Source: Uranotaenia lowii (lineage: Eukaryota > Arthropoda > Insecta > Diptera > Culicidae). From it: a stretch of DNA of 64,000 bases. The notes beneath the pieces were generated by a model. The model was not told the origin of the DNA. It searched no databases and saw only the letters and a list, made by a program, of their open reading frames with translations. The DNA lies in assembly GCF_029784155.1 (NCBI RefSeq), contig NC_073692.1, forward strand, positions 324,195,906 through 324,259,905. The letters run 5' to 3'. Made by a program: the position numbers and the translations under genes. Shown one piece after another: positions 21,011-32,360 of the stretch. Position 1 is the stretch's first letter. Every line of letters begins with the position of its first letter.

Positions 21011-24000
21011 GTTGTTTGCGTTAGTTTCATTTGAGACCCTCCAGAAAGATTAAAATTATCAGATCTTTAACACAAATTTATAGAGCAAGATTCAGAATAT
21101 TAGTTAAAGTTATCTTTGTGTTGCAATTCGAAGCTACAGCTGCAGCTCTCATTTTTTTGCGAATGCTTATGAATTATGGTCAGCTAGTTAAGTATAAAAA
21201 CAAAGGTGAGATTTCTGCACAAAGTTTGCTGTATATTTAACAAGGACCATTGATAAAAATTGAAATTTGTCAAAAGATGTAAACATGTTCGATCCATTTC
21301 CTGATCAAGTTTAATTTAAATCGATTCACGGGATGAAAACTGGTGTTAAGGTTTGAAACTATGGTTAATTTTCTTATCAACAGATAACTTCATTCCTTTT
21401 TGGTCGAAGGTTTGCATGAAAAAAATCATAATCGATTTTTTTAATTTTCCTTTCAAAAATAAAAACACATCGAACTTCAGATGTGTTGTTAATTGAAAAA
21501 AGCTTTGATTTGCTATTTATGGACCGCAAAAATGTTTCTAAAGAATTCGCAATCAAACACAAGGGCAAATCTAACACTCGTTTTAAGCTTTTATCAAGTT
21601 CTTTTATCAGCATTTTCATTCAAAATCTCCTCATATTTTGCCTTCTATTGAAACATAATTTTTCCAACAAATAAAACAGAAACCATGCGTTTATCAAATT
21701 ATAAAATTTTCGGTGTAAAATTTGAATTTGTTAGAGAAAAATTGTTTAGTACCGTAAAATGGGGTAAGATTGATCACTTTTTTCAATATATTTCGATTAT
21801 TTTTTTCTTTTAATGGGAATGTGGCATGTTTCATATCAAAGATGGATCATTAAGATCAGATATGGTTGCATAAATTTATTAGACTACTCTTAATTTCATT
21901 TAAAAGTCGATTCCGTCTTTGTTAAAAATTTGATGCTTTGGGTAGCATTAATCAGTCTCTATTTTGATGCTTCTAACGAGTTTTCTGGATCAAAAAGGAT
22001 ACAAAACACCTTTATAAGATTTCTTCTGGGTCCAAAAAAAAATATATCGCGATCCTTAATATGTTAAGGCCGAACAACAATTAAAATTGAAAGCTGGACA
22101 AATATGCTGCATAAATTAAGGGGCTAAATTTATAAACATTACTAATAAAATTTCAACCACAAAACAATTAAATGTTGCCTTTATTCCATTCCCTGGGCTC
22201 TCGAACTATTCCCCTTTTAAATTTTTCCTTCAAACTTTACCATTTGATAGGGTTGCTAGCAATTTGTCCTAAACTGGCTTACTTTCGGAAAATGTACCTA
22301 TTTTTTAAATATTAAAAATTTACTTCAAAATACAACAAAAGTTGAACTCTCATATACATGAACCTGCTGCTTCTAAACGCTTTGATTTCATCAGGAAGGA
22401 TGTTTGATTGCGAGCCTTTAAAAAAATAGATATTTCAAGATTTTGAAATTACAGTATTGCTTACATTTGAAGTTTTCAAAAACAATTTTTTCAATTTGGA
22501 ACTCAACATGTAGGTTTTTAAACGTAGAAAAAAGTTTTAAGATATCTTATCATTTGATTTAGTTATTGATGATTATATGGACAAATTTCACGTTGATCAA
22601 AGCTACCCCAGTGGTCAAAGTGGTACAATGTTTTACGGTAACGATATTTACCATGAGAACAGTTATCAGCAGAAACACAAACACCTCATTTTCATACTGG
22701 CAAACCCGAAACCGATTTTTTTGTTAATTTCAAATGAATATTTTCAAAGGTACAGCAGTCTTAAATTTGCATTTCATGGGAATAGCTTTAATTTTTTTTT
22801 ATCTGTCATTGTACAGAAGAATGGCAGCCAGGGCCGGATTAATTTTTCAGGAGCCACGGGCAATTTTGCCTAAGGACCCTGTCAATCGATGTTTTTATAT
22901 TCCAACCCTGAGAAAACATTAAAATTATACATACAATGGAACTAAAAGTTAATTCAGTATATTGCCTTAAAATAACCATTATGTCTGCCTACAAGGTAGC
23001 TTCTCGCATCTTCGAACAACAATAGTTAAAAAAAAATTCGGAAAGTTTATTAACTTATCAAATATTAAAAAGCTGTTAAACGGTTAATATTTCTCTCATG
23101 GCAATTGGAAAGTAACAGGTTTAAGACAAAATAAAAGAAATAAAATAAAATATATTAAATTTATAACATTAAATCAGCTTAAATCCAGAACCGAAATTCA
23201 GTGTCTCGAATTGAAATCATAGTTCAATTCAAAATTTTAAAAACAAGATGGAGAATCAAAATCACTATCAGAGCCAAAGCAAGATTTGCTTGGTTTATAT
23301 GCGATTCATAATCCATTTTTTTTAATTTCATATTCAAAAAAAAACAGAAAATCTTCTTCACATGATGTGATAAAATGTTCAAAATGTGATGCGGGTTTCA
23401 ATTTAACTTTAAACATAAGAATACCATCTGATCAAATATTGAAATAGAAACTTTTGTCAAACTGCTCTTCAAAAAATGACAAAAGTTATACTTGAAAACA
23501 TAAATTCAAAATTCAGATAAAATGTTCGAATAAAACACAGAATAAGTTATCATTTAAAAAAATTTAGATCAAAAATCTAAATTATTTAAGTACCTTGAAC
23601 GAAGACCTCAAGTTCTCAAAACTACCAGGAAATACCAGGAAACTGTAGAAACAATAAAAGACTTGAAAATCTCAATGAGTTGAATCCCTATTGTAAAATC
23701 TTTAATATAAATTTAAAATCTGGGTCATAGAAATATTCAATTTTTAGAGAATCACTGAATTAAATTCGCAATCCAACAATGAGAATGTTTTGATAAATAT
23801 GATTCAAGAATGAATTAGTGGATACTTATAAGCTGAATCAGGATATTTACTTCAGTAGAAGATGATTTTTCAAAAAATACATATGTGCCTAAGCAGTATC
23901 TAATAGTACAAAATTTTGGTTTAATCCGTTGGAGAAGTTGAAATTTGAATTCAAAATTTATGACTGGAATGAAAATTAGATAAAGAAATTCATTACTGCC

Positions 24001-24413
24001 GATTGGTTAAACTTAAGTGAATACAGCAGTTTTTTTAATTTTCATTTTTATTCCAAAATTAATTTCCGGATTTCAATAATAATTGAGAAGTTTATATAAA
24101 TTTTACACAATTCATACTCACATTTATGCTTATAAAGTGAGAATTATAGATTGCCTGTTTTATTTATTTATTGTATTTTTTTATTAAAATTTCAGCAAAG
24201 CACAAGAAAGCTTGAAATTCAAATGTTTTTTAATGTTTTTTTTTTCACTTTTTTCACAATTGTCGACTTTTACCTGAACATCGAAAATGAGGAATTTTTT
24301 TTCTAAGTCTACCTCCAAATCTTCTTCTAAAAATTGACAGTGTTATTTTTTCAAATTTTGACAAAGCAAAGAAAAAGGTAATTCAACTACCATAAAATTC
24401 AATATTCTTACTT
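21011..24413. other. Long AT-rich unassigned stretch
   Basis: About 3.4 kb with no recognisable gene. Possible isolated termini are taccgtaaaatggggtaaga near 21752 and cagccagggccggattaatt near 22830. The latter resembles hAT element ends (CAGGGCCGGATT). Neither has a partner nearby. The frame 22577-22873 overlaps the latter and looks spurious. Confidence 0.35.
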
Positions 24414-24476
24414 AAGAGGCCCCCATACTTATTTTAGAGTGAAACTTTTGGAGGTACTATTTATTAGGGGCCTCTT
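24414..24476. repeat. 63-bp short inverted repeat
   Basis: aagaggcccc at the left and ggggcctctt at the right enclose about 43 bases. This may be a minimal MITE or a chance hairpin. Confidence 0.5.
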
Positions 24477-26231
24477 AGCTGTTATATTTTTATTGCTTAT
24501 TCCAATTTTCTATTTTCGATTTCCTTTCCCGATTTCTAGAACATCAAACGGTATGATTAAAGAAATGTTTATTTGCTCCCAGTGCCCCCCCTTCCCCCGT
24601 TAATTCGTTTCGATGTTTCATTGTTAAGGCTTCATTGTTCCCATTTTTTCAACCTTAGGCCTTTGTGTAACTAAACCAGATGTTGAGCATGTATTGGACA
24701 TTTATTTCCTTCAACTTTCTTCTTGAAGTTGTTGGCAAATTTGGTATTGGCTGTATTTAGCTGATGCAATGTAAGCACTGCCTGTTCCAACTATCACAAG
24801 AACATAAACAATTCATTACACAATAAAACCGTTCCACCCGCTCAATTCACACCAAATCGCCATTTTCTCACTCAGGCTGGAAATCATGAACCGGTAGTTA
24901 TTTCCAATTAATCTCATTCCCCAAACCTGAACCCTCAGCAGATCCGCCGGAATGTTTCCGTTTTCAACAACAGCCTTGCCAAGGCGAGCATTACAACAAC
25001 AAACGATCAGATTTGCTCATTTGAGGCCGCATTTCCCAGGGCATGAAAACACAATTTATGCGCTGTGTTGTATATACTAACACACTCGATTCTCGTCTAC
25101 AAACCAACAACGAACGAGAACACGGTGGGAAATTGCTCCTCGAGATAACTCACTTTCCCAGTTTCCATAATTTGTGCGTGAAAGTGCTACTCCACTATCA
25201 TGTCATCTGATTGCCACCCACTCGAAAACCCCATTCATCCATCCGTTTTCCCGCTTCCAAACCCCCCTACCAGTGAAGAGAGCGGGGATGTTTCGATTAC
25301 CATTGGCAAATGGATGTGAAACGCTTCTCCATTCAAACAGCATCAGTATTCGAGCCGAGAGGAGAATATTGAACCCCGGAAGACACAAACAACCAAAGGA
25401 CCAATCTTTACGGATGGACGTGGGGCGATATTTCGAGGAGAGCTTTATTCCGTAGAGTTAGTAGAGCAGCGCATACACACTAACCGAAAGGAAATTCATT
25501 GCGTGCTAACATAAATCTCGGGGTAAACAATTAAATTGGCAATAAAATCACAGTGAAAGTGGGAATTAGTTGGGCCAGGGGTCGTGAATTTCAACTCCCT
25601 GGCATGGTGATAGTAAGTAGTCGGGTTGAGAACTTTGTAGAAGACTCGGAAGTTAATTGTACATACATCGTATAATGAATTCTTAAAAGAGCCTGATGTT
25701 TTGACAAATGAATTCATATATCATCAATCTTTGAGTCAATGCAGACGTAAAATAATTTTAATTAATGATTAATAGAATATTGTAATCAACTCCAATTTTT
25801 TTGTATTTCCGATGGAAAAACTATTTTATTTTGGAAACCATGTTGTTTGTAGGAGGCAAAGGGGTATAAGTGCTGCACTCATACCCTTTTTAAGCTTATG
25901 AACGTAGGTGAAAACAAACGCGACAAAGACAATTTTGCAGCGATGATAGGAAGTTCACTTTTATAGAGCTGGCTATAAGGAAGTAATAATTTATTGGAAA
26001 ATATAAAAGAAAGATTTTTTTTTTTTATTTTCATGATGATTGCAAGTTTTGTCTTAAAGTTCATCGATTACTTGAGTATTATTTGAAAGCTGAATAGTTC
26101 TTTTCAATATAATTTTCAACTTGAAAGTATCCAAAAAAAAAAAAAAATTTAATTTGGATGCATAAAATTCACATCAACACAATAAAAGCTCTCACGGTAG
26201 TTGACAAACTCTTTGTTTTATAAAGTAAGCA
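24477..26231. other. Apparently single-copy region
   Basis: About 24880-25480 is GC-richer, with acaacaacaaacgatcag and no recognisable domain in its short frames (25174-25455 and 25203-25388 overlap antisense). It could be host non-coding DNA. The remainder is AT-rich. One isolated motif pair of the 'aggggtataagtg' family sits at 25851-25893. Confidence 0.3.
25851..25893. repeat. Isolated inverted pair of the 'ggggtataagtgc' motif
   Basis: aggaggcaaaggggtataag then tgctgcactcatacccttt gives head-to-head motif copies. This matches the 3707-3730 / 4911-4930 junction once the foldback is removed (ggggtataagtgcagcactt then atacccctttgg). Confidence 0.65.
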
Positions 26232-26363
26232 AGAGTGGGGTTCCGTGGGCCATGGGGAAACATGGGCCACCTTGAATATCTCGGATGTGTGTTGAGATAA
26301 AAAAAAATCACTCCAACTGTCATCGTCGTCGCTCTGCGTAAGCATGTTTTTCTATATGTTGTA
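26232..26363 (+). repeat. Dispersed 'GTGGGCCA' repeat, copy 3
   Basis: agagtggggttccgtgggcc, atggggaaacatgggccacc, then ttgaatatctcggatgtgtg and ccaactgtcatcgtcgtcgc. This is the reverse complement of 12460-12595. Confidence 0.7.
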
Positions 26364-26402
26364 GATTAATTTTATTGAACTACCCTAGAAAAATGCACTT
26401 AC

Positions 26403-26664
26403 ATAAAGAGTGATACGGTCAAAATTTGGTCAAGGGAAAACGCGTGTAAATAGGTGAAACGTTTATTTAAAAAATCAAATTAAATTTCTTTTTCAAGTTT
26501 TATTAGTAAAAAATTAAGGAAATTTTTTCACGTAAATTTCTTGGTTGACAGTCCTGGAAGCTATGAAAATTCTGCTTTTCAAGTTACAGGTACAGACGGC
26601 TTGCCAAACCAGATATTTCTTCGAGAACTTTGACAGTTTCATGTGTTTGAAAATATCTGCTACC
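26403..26664 (-). pseudogene. ITmD37E transposase fragment with its terminal repeat
   Basis: On the minus strand the frame reads VADIFKHMKLSKFSKKYLVW, then QAVCTCNLK and VNQEIYVKKFP before a stop. This matches the middle of the transposase at 13634-14652. About 120 C-terminal residues, including the second Asp and the Glu, are deleted. The sequence then runs directly into the terminal repeat ccttgaccaaattttgaccg, tatcactctttatg (26403-26437). The N-terminal part is cut off at 26665 by an LTR-like sequence. Its terminus preserves the outer bases that the 14739 end lacks. Confidence 0.88.
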
Positions 26665-26967
26665 TGTGGAGCATGAATAATCGTTTATATTTAATACACG
26701 TTTTATCTCGGTATTTATGTAGCGAGGTGGCAATGCTATCGGTCGGTCGACCGATGGCATCAATCTCTGCCTTCCTTCGAGCGCCTCCTTTCACCACTTT
26801 CACTCAGCGTGCATTTCATTCCCCCTCTTCCGTGGTGAACCGTCAAGCAGGTCGGACGTAAGTTAGCTTCACTGCGGGTTGTGTTTCCATCTTATAGCAG
26901 AACAATGTCCTGGCCAGAATTACCTTCTAGTTGGAGGACCCTCCCTCACCCGTAAGAAGAACCCACA
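26665..26967 (+). mobile_element. LTR of a probable BEL/Pao-type retrotransposon
   Basis: The 303-bp GC-richer block starts TGTGG and ends CCACA, a perfect short inverted terminus of the TG...CA kind. A TATA-like tttatatttaatac lies near 26694. Immediately downstream comes attggcgatcctgccag (26968-26984), which resembles the primer-binding region found after the LTR in mosquito BEL/Pao elements. The internal region then stops, replaced by AT-rich DNA. It interrupts the DD37E fragment on its left. The family assignment rests on memory of typical PBS sequence; the start and end are well supported. Confidence 0.55.
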
Positions 26968-26984
26968 ATTGGCGATCCTGCCAG

Positions 26985-27305
26985 ATAATCAATATGTAAT
27001 TTATTGATAAAAACAGTTCCAGAAATTTAGTGGATGATGATGGATAGTAACCAAACGAAAGAGGCCATTTTATTTTTTATTTTTGGCGCTTTGAAAAAAA
27101 TCCACAGTATTGACAGAACAGCCAGCACGTTCCTATTGCCTTTTGTTTTTTTGCCTTTCTAGAATGTTTTATGTTTTCATGCTTCAAACATTTCAATGCT
27201 GAAGTTGTTTTTTTGGTAAGATAAAATAATCAACTGTCGTGAAGGAAACAATTGATTTCTGTCTTGTAGAACGCTTTGTTGTGCGATGTGAATCAATATG
27301 GAAAA
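26985..27305. other. Unassigned AT-rich spacer
   Basis: About 320 bases between the LTR and the next minisatellite; nothing recognised. Confidence 0.3.
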
Positions 27306-28195
27306 AGGTGGCGGGATGCAGACTCCCGCCCGGTAAATGGTGAGAATGAAGAAATTTACGACGCGATGAAGACTTCCGTCAATTTAGCAAATTTCCTGGC
27401 TTCCATCAGCAAGGACATGTATACGTAGTTTGGCGAGATTCAGACTTCCTCCTCTAGAATTTTGAAGATGGAGAAATTTGTGACGCGATGAAGACTTCCG
27501 TCAATAAAGCACATTTCTTGGCGCGATGAAGACTTCCGCAAACTAGGTAAAAAGTTTCACTTATAGAAATTTGTGACGCGATGAAGACTTCCGTCAATTG
27601 AGCAAATTTCCTGGCGCGATGCAAGCTTTCGCCAGCAAGAACATGTGCAAGTAGTTTGGCTAGATGCAGACTTCCGCCTCTTTAATTTTAAAGATGGAGA
27701 AATTTGTGACGCGATGAAGACTTCCGTCAATAAAGCAAATTTCTTGGCGCGATGAAGACTTCCGCCAGCTAGAGAATATATAGGTTGTAGAAATTTGTGA
27801 CGTGATGAAAATTTCCGTCAATTGAGCAGATTTATTGGCGCGATGAAGACTTCCGCCAGCAAAAATTAATTGAAGTAGTTTGACGAGATGCAGACTTCCG
27901 CCTGTTAAATGTAGAAGTTGTAGAAATTTGTGACGCGATGAAGACTTCCGTCAATTCAGCAATTTTTTTTGGCGTGTTGAAGACTTCCGCCAGCTAGAAA
28001 AGGTTTAAGCTGCAGATATTATTGACGCGTTGCAGAATTCTTTCAATTGGGCATATTTTCGGAGGATGAAGACTTCCGCCTTAAGAAATAAAAAATCGTT
28101 GTTTAGCAAAATGCAGAGTTCGCATGTTCAATTTAGGGTTCGAAACACAGTGAATACTTTCGTCAATTGAGCAAAACTCCTGACTCGTAGACTTC
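27306..28195. repeat. Minisatellite of hairpin-capable units (core CGATGAAGACTTC)
   Basis: About 18 units of ~50 bp share the core cgatgaagacttc and form a higher-order repeat of about 165 bp (three subunits). Each core is flanked by complementary arms. One class is tGACG...CGTCa (27360, 27482, 27574, 27707, 27797, 27931). The other is tGGCG...CGCCa (27612, 27746, 27836, 27969; extended to GGCGGG...CCCGCC at 27310-27330). Partly broken units occur near 27430, 27523, 27650 and 27885, and the array decays after about 28010. Confidence 0.88.
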
Positions 28196-29080
28196 CACAT
28201 TAGGGTGTCCCAAAATTGCATAACTTCTGGGAATCTGAGGGCTCAACCTTCAAATGGTAGATTAGGATGTTCAGAACAAACTTTTGTATGGGGCTGACTA
28301 AAAAAAATCATGTTTAGAGGTTACGCAAGCGCGATCTTTTAAAAAAGTCCACTTTCAAAAGATTTGATTTTAAATAAATTCTGGGTCCAAAAATGTTCAT
28401 AAAATTTATATATTTTATATTTTTTTAATTTTGTTTGCGTTAAAAACTACACGTAAAAAATACAAAATGAACCAAATTTGTATCAAAATGTAAAACTAGC
28501 AAGCTATTTTCAAGAAAAAAAAATTTTGGTCCAAAAATTTTGAATTCAACCGACCAAAATGTGTACCAAGCGTAGAATATTTTTGATACCAATGCCATCA
28601 AAAGATGCGGATTTTTGTGCACTTAAACTTTGCTGAACAAAACATGTGGTTTGTATCAACGTGTGAACAGCTATTTACGATTTAATGCTTAACAAAAATC
28701 ACAATTTAGGATATTTTCTATTTGATTTATCAAATATGTCTTAATAAATACCTACTTTAAAATCGAAATACTTGCAAAAAAAAAGACTTTGATGGTTTAA
28801 CGAAGTCATCAGAAGGCCATATGCCGAATTTGGGAAGAATCGGACAACAGGAAGGGGTTGCACTGAATCTCAAGTGTGAAAGGGATTCTGAGACATAGTG
28901 TTCTAAGAAGTATAAAAACTGGTTTTTCATCATACATTTTTGTCTTTACCAATCGATTGCTTGATTATGTAGATTTTATTAAAATTTCAATTAAGACTAA
29001 CATTTCATCTGAAGACTGCAACTCGATTGGACTTAAAACAAAAAAGTTATGGCTGTTCAAAGATTGTATTTTGGTTACCA
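28196..29080 (+). mobile_element. Diverged relative of the 57.4-59.9 kb foldback (single arm)
   Basis: It starts tagggtgtcccaaaattgca, similar to the tagactgccccaaattt end of the foldback. From about 28820 it follows the same order: ccgaatttgggaagaatcgg, aggaaggggttgcactgaat, gattctgagacat, aaaactggtttttcatcat, then a 'tttcaattaa ... aaaaaagttatggctgttca' region. Only one arm is present. Homology is judged by eye and is old. Confidence 0.5.
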
Positions 29081-29252
29081 CCCCCTCCCCACCCACCGCT
29101 CACACGCATCGTCAAATTTCTTGTTTAGTACCAAATTTGTGATCTTCGTTTTGCACAGACACACACAGAATTTTTTTCAAAATTGCCCACATTTTTACTC
29201 CTCAACACCTGGCATCCCGGTCTTCAAGTCAGTTTTTTTTTATCCATATCAG

Positions 29253-29674
29253 AGGTGCCAGGTGTCCTGATAAATCAAGATCTGTCCTGATTTTTCAAAC
29301 ACCGTACTTATTTTTTAATTTGTGCTGATTTGTCCTGATTTTTTTTTTAAAAAAGCTGTCAAAATGCACTGAATTGTTATGATTTTAAAAAAAATATCCA
29401 AACTGCAATTGAATTTATGGTAAACTTATCAAAAACTGTGATAAAATAGTTTAAACGATGTTAATTTTTGATTTAAATGATATTGAAATGGTGTTTTTCC
29501 ATATAAGTTGCAGGCCAGCTAAGATTCAATTCGCCTCAGCACATAAATTAAGGCGTCTACAATACCTGTATTTCGCCTTTATTTATGCGATTCAAGCAGA
29601 TTTTGTGTTGTCTTGACAAATTCTGATTTTTCTTCATGTTGTCCTGATTTTTGACAAAACTACCTGGCATCCCT
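29253..29674. mobile_element. Short element with AGGTGCCAGGT-type ends, copy 1
   Basis: The left end aggtgccaggtgtcctgat and right end acctggcatccct are inverted. Internal phrases 'gtcctgatttt' recur throughout. A second copy lies at 49111-49506. It is non-coding and of unknown class. Confidence 0.65.
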
Positions 29675-30410
29675 GATCCATGGGCACAAAAGTGAACAAA
29701 ATTAAGAGAATTTTTTTTCAAGTGAATTAATCTCTTGATTGTAGTATCCATATACACATTTCGCTCTCGATTTTAGTAAATGGCAAATGCGCCAACTTTG
29801 CTGTATCAGATATTTGGGTTTATAGTAGGCAGCTCAAAGTTTTCAGAAAAATACTAATTTATTTTCTTTATATCTCGATAAAAAATTATTCATATTATAA
29901 GTGGGTACATTCAAAAGCAGGAACTCGAATGTACTATTTCACTCAGTTGGTAGCCTGATTAGTTTACATTTGGCCTTTTGAAAACTCGATAACAGTTAAA
30001 TGACTCAATAGAGTTTTAGTTATACGAATAAGGCTAGCAAACAGTTAGGAAGTTTTATTTGTATGGGATTGAGGCGTAACCCTTATTGCATGAAATATGA
30101 ACCCGTAGAGATTTTTGGGTAGGCTAAAATAATTTAATTTATTTATTTCTTTTTAAAAAAGTTATATAAAAAAACAACATGGCTTAGGTATATGAAAAGT
30201 GGAAGAAATAAGATGGAAAAATAATACTTTTTTTTTGTAGGCAATTTATATTTTTATATGCATTAAAATTGTTTAAAATATAAAGGTGAATTGGGCTTAT
30301 GAAGTAGAGGGTTAAAAAAATAAAATCATGACTTGCATAGCTTCGGAACTACTCATTTTCTATTTATTTTCCAACATACTGAAATGATGACATTGCCACT
30401 AAAGATCCAA
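29675..30410. other. Unassigned AT-rich sequence
   Basis: Nothing recognisable. Confidence 0.3.
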
Positions 30411-31520
30411 CTATAATTCATATTCAAATCCAGAATTCAATTTAGACTTATAGAATTTTATGTCCCAGTACCCACTCGGAAATAAAATCATAGCAGGATA
30501 TACCCAGTTGCTGACACCATGTACAAGCAAGTAGAAATATTCCCTCCAATCAAAAGGATCCGCAGTAAATCTTCCATCACCCCCCAGGAAGCGTGAGAGG
30601 ATAGAAGGTAAGTTTTCCCCATCAGCAATCATCCAATGATATACGACAGAGCAGCTTGCGGCAAAAATGCTGCAACATGAGCCAGGCAAAAAACCAACCG
30701 AACATAATCGAAATAGGACAACAACAATCATTGACTTCTTACCGAGAAAGCTCTTCGGGAACCTGTCACCCGTAATTCAGTCATGCATAATGCGGAGGAA
30801 TGGAGCCCGCACGAGGACTCTCCTCTTTAAGCGTCCTCCTCAACTCTGCCCAGCATCCTAGCCCGGACGGAACTTCTGGGTTTTTTTTTTCTTCATTCAG
30901 ATCAAACTTGGGGGCGCAGAGCTCAGAGGTTTGTTTGCCTCCATCCATCTTGCGTGTATTCTCTGTTCTCGATTCTAAGGAGGACGGCCATATATATTCT
31001 TCCCATCCATTCATTCATGGATGTGTGTGTATAAATGTGGGAAAACTGCTGGCCGGGATGTTTCTTTCCCATTCGATAGAAAATCACATAAATTTCTTTT
31101 TTCCGGTTTTGGAAAAACCGGTGCCCGAGCCAGGGATTACGACAGGCAGCAGGGGAGGGAATACATTTTCGATCAAGCCGTTTCACGTTCATACATACAT
31201 ATCTACTGGTTCAAGTATAAAGAAAGGCACCGGACTGTCTTCAATCTTCCATTCGACAGGGTGTTGTAGTCTCTACAGACCGACATCGGGAAGAGGAAGT
31301 GTCACCAATGGATGGACATAAAAAAGGAGGAAAAACTTTACCGAAGCCAATAATGGCAACAAAAAGAAACGAGAAAAGCCCAGAGAAAATTCGGTGGAAT
31401 ATTTAGAACGGAAGGGTCATTTTAACATCCCACTTCTGGGTGCGGCTGTTCCTAAACCGACTGGGGCATTGTTCATCCGTGGGCTCTTGAGTATAGGGGG
31501 TGGTTGTGAATATTTCAAGA
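30411..31520. other. Apparently single-copy GC-richer island
   Basis: Several short frames on both strands overlap (30411-30731 minus, 30800-31321 plus and 30923-31192 minus, for example). The longest, 173 codons at 30800-31321, contains no domain I know and is mirrored by antisense frames. Host non-coding DNA, or an exon of an unrecognised gene, cannot be separated by eye. Confidence 0.3.
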
Positions 31521-32089
31521 GATTTTTTGACCATTTTTTTTTATAAATTTATATTATTGCACTGAATGAGAAAAATGTTACAGTTTTTAATTGATCAGGG
31601 AACATTTGTCTAGAGGATACTTCTCTATTACACGTTTTTACACATTTTTTTTCTTGAAACGGAAGCTTTGGCACTAGAAACGGAATTTGACTCGTGGGCT
31701 TGATTTTCTTTTTTAATATGTGTTTATTCAAGACAGATCGGTCTCAAAAACTTCTAAAAACCGTTATTCAAAAAACGAAACAGAACCTTGAGCTCTATGC
31801 TTTAGTCAATACACCTCTCCCGGTTAAATTAAAAATTAAATAGATCTAAAACATACATGCAATGTTGATCACACAACCACAAATGAAAAATACAATTTCG
31901 AAAGCTTGACTTTGAATAGGGCATTTCATGCTGTAAATTATTTAATACACTCGAAAAAAATTCAACTGTTTTTCTCGTGCGGACAATGTACATTTAAATA
32001 AAACTTTAAAATTCTCTTACATAGCTTTATTGCTTCAAAAACATTATCTTACTTAAATGATAACTTAAAATAAAAAATGGTCATTTTCT
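31521..32089. other. Unassigned AT-rich sequence
   Basis: Nothing recognisable. Confidence 0.3.
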
Positions 32090-32360
32090 ACTCCCACTGA
32101 TCCAAAACAAAATAAAAAACCTAGCCCGGAACGTGTTCTGTGCCGAAATATGACCATGATTCAGGATCCAAAACTTGGTTCTGGATTCGGGATCCTGATT
32201 CAGAGTTCTGGTTTTGGTTTCTTTCCCTAGACTCCGATTCCGTACTGAAGACAGATTCTGCATTTAGATCCTAGATCATAATCCTTATTTTGATTTGAAC
32301 TTTTATCCAGGGAACTCTAACTATGGATCATAATTCGGATACTGGATCATGACCCTAAAA
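32090..32360. repeat. Degenerate GATCC/GATTC simple repeat, block 1
   Basis: Irregular succession of ggatcc, tgattc and ttctgg (aggatccaaaacttggttct, ggattcgggatcctgattca). This appears to be a decayed short-period satellite. The same composition returns at 33340-34300. Confidence 0.7.

Noticed and set aside
21752..21775. MITE terminus (taccgtaaaatggggtaaga)
   Set aside because: No inverted partner was found in the window.
22830..22870. hAT element terminus (cagggccggattaa)
   Set aside because: Only one end is visible and no inverted partner or transposase was found within reach, so no element was called.
27306..28195. CRISPR-like or tRNA-array interpretation of the hairpin units
   Set aside because: Spacer segments are themselves repeated in a ~165-bp higher-order pattern, and the hairpins have 4-6 bp arms that do not fit tRNA structure.
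30800..31321. 173-codon plus-strand frame, one of the longest uninterrupted frames not part of a transposase
   Set aside because: It has no recognisable domain, antisense frames cover the same bases, and composition alone (GC-richer) lengthens frames. It is left as unassigned.
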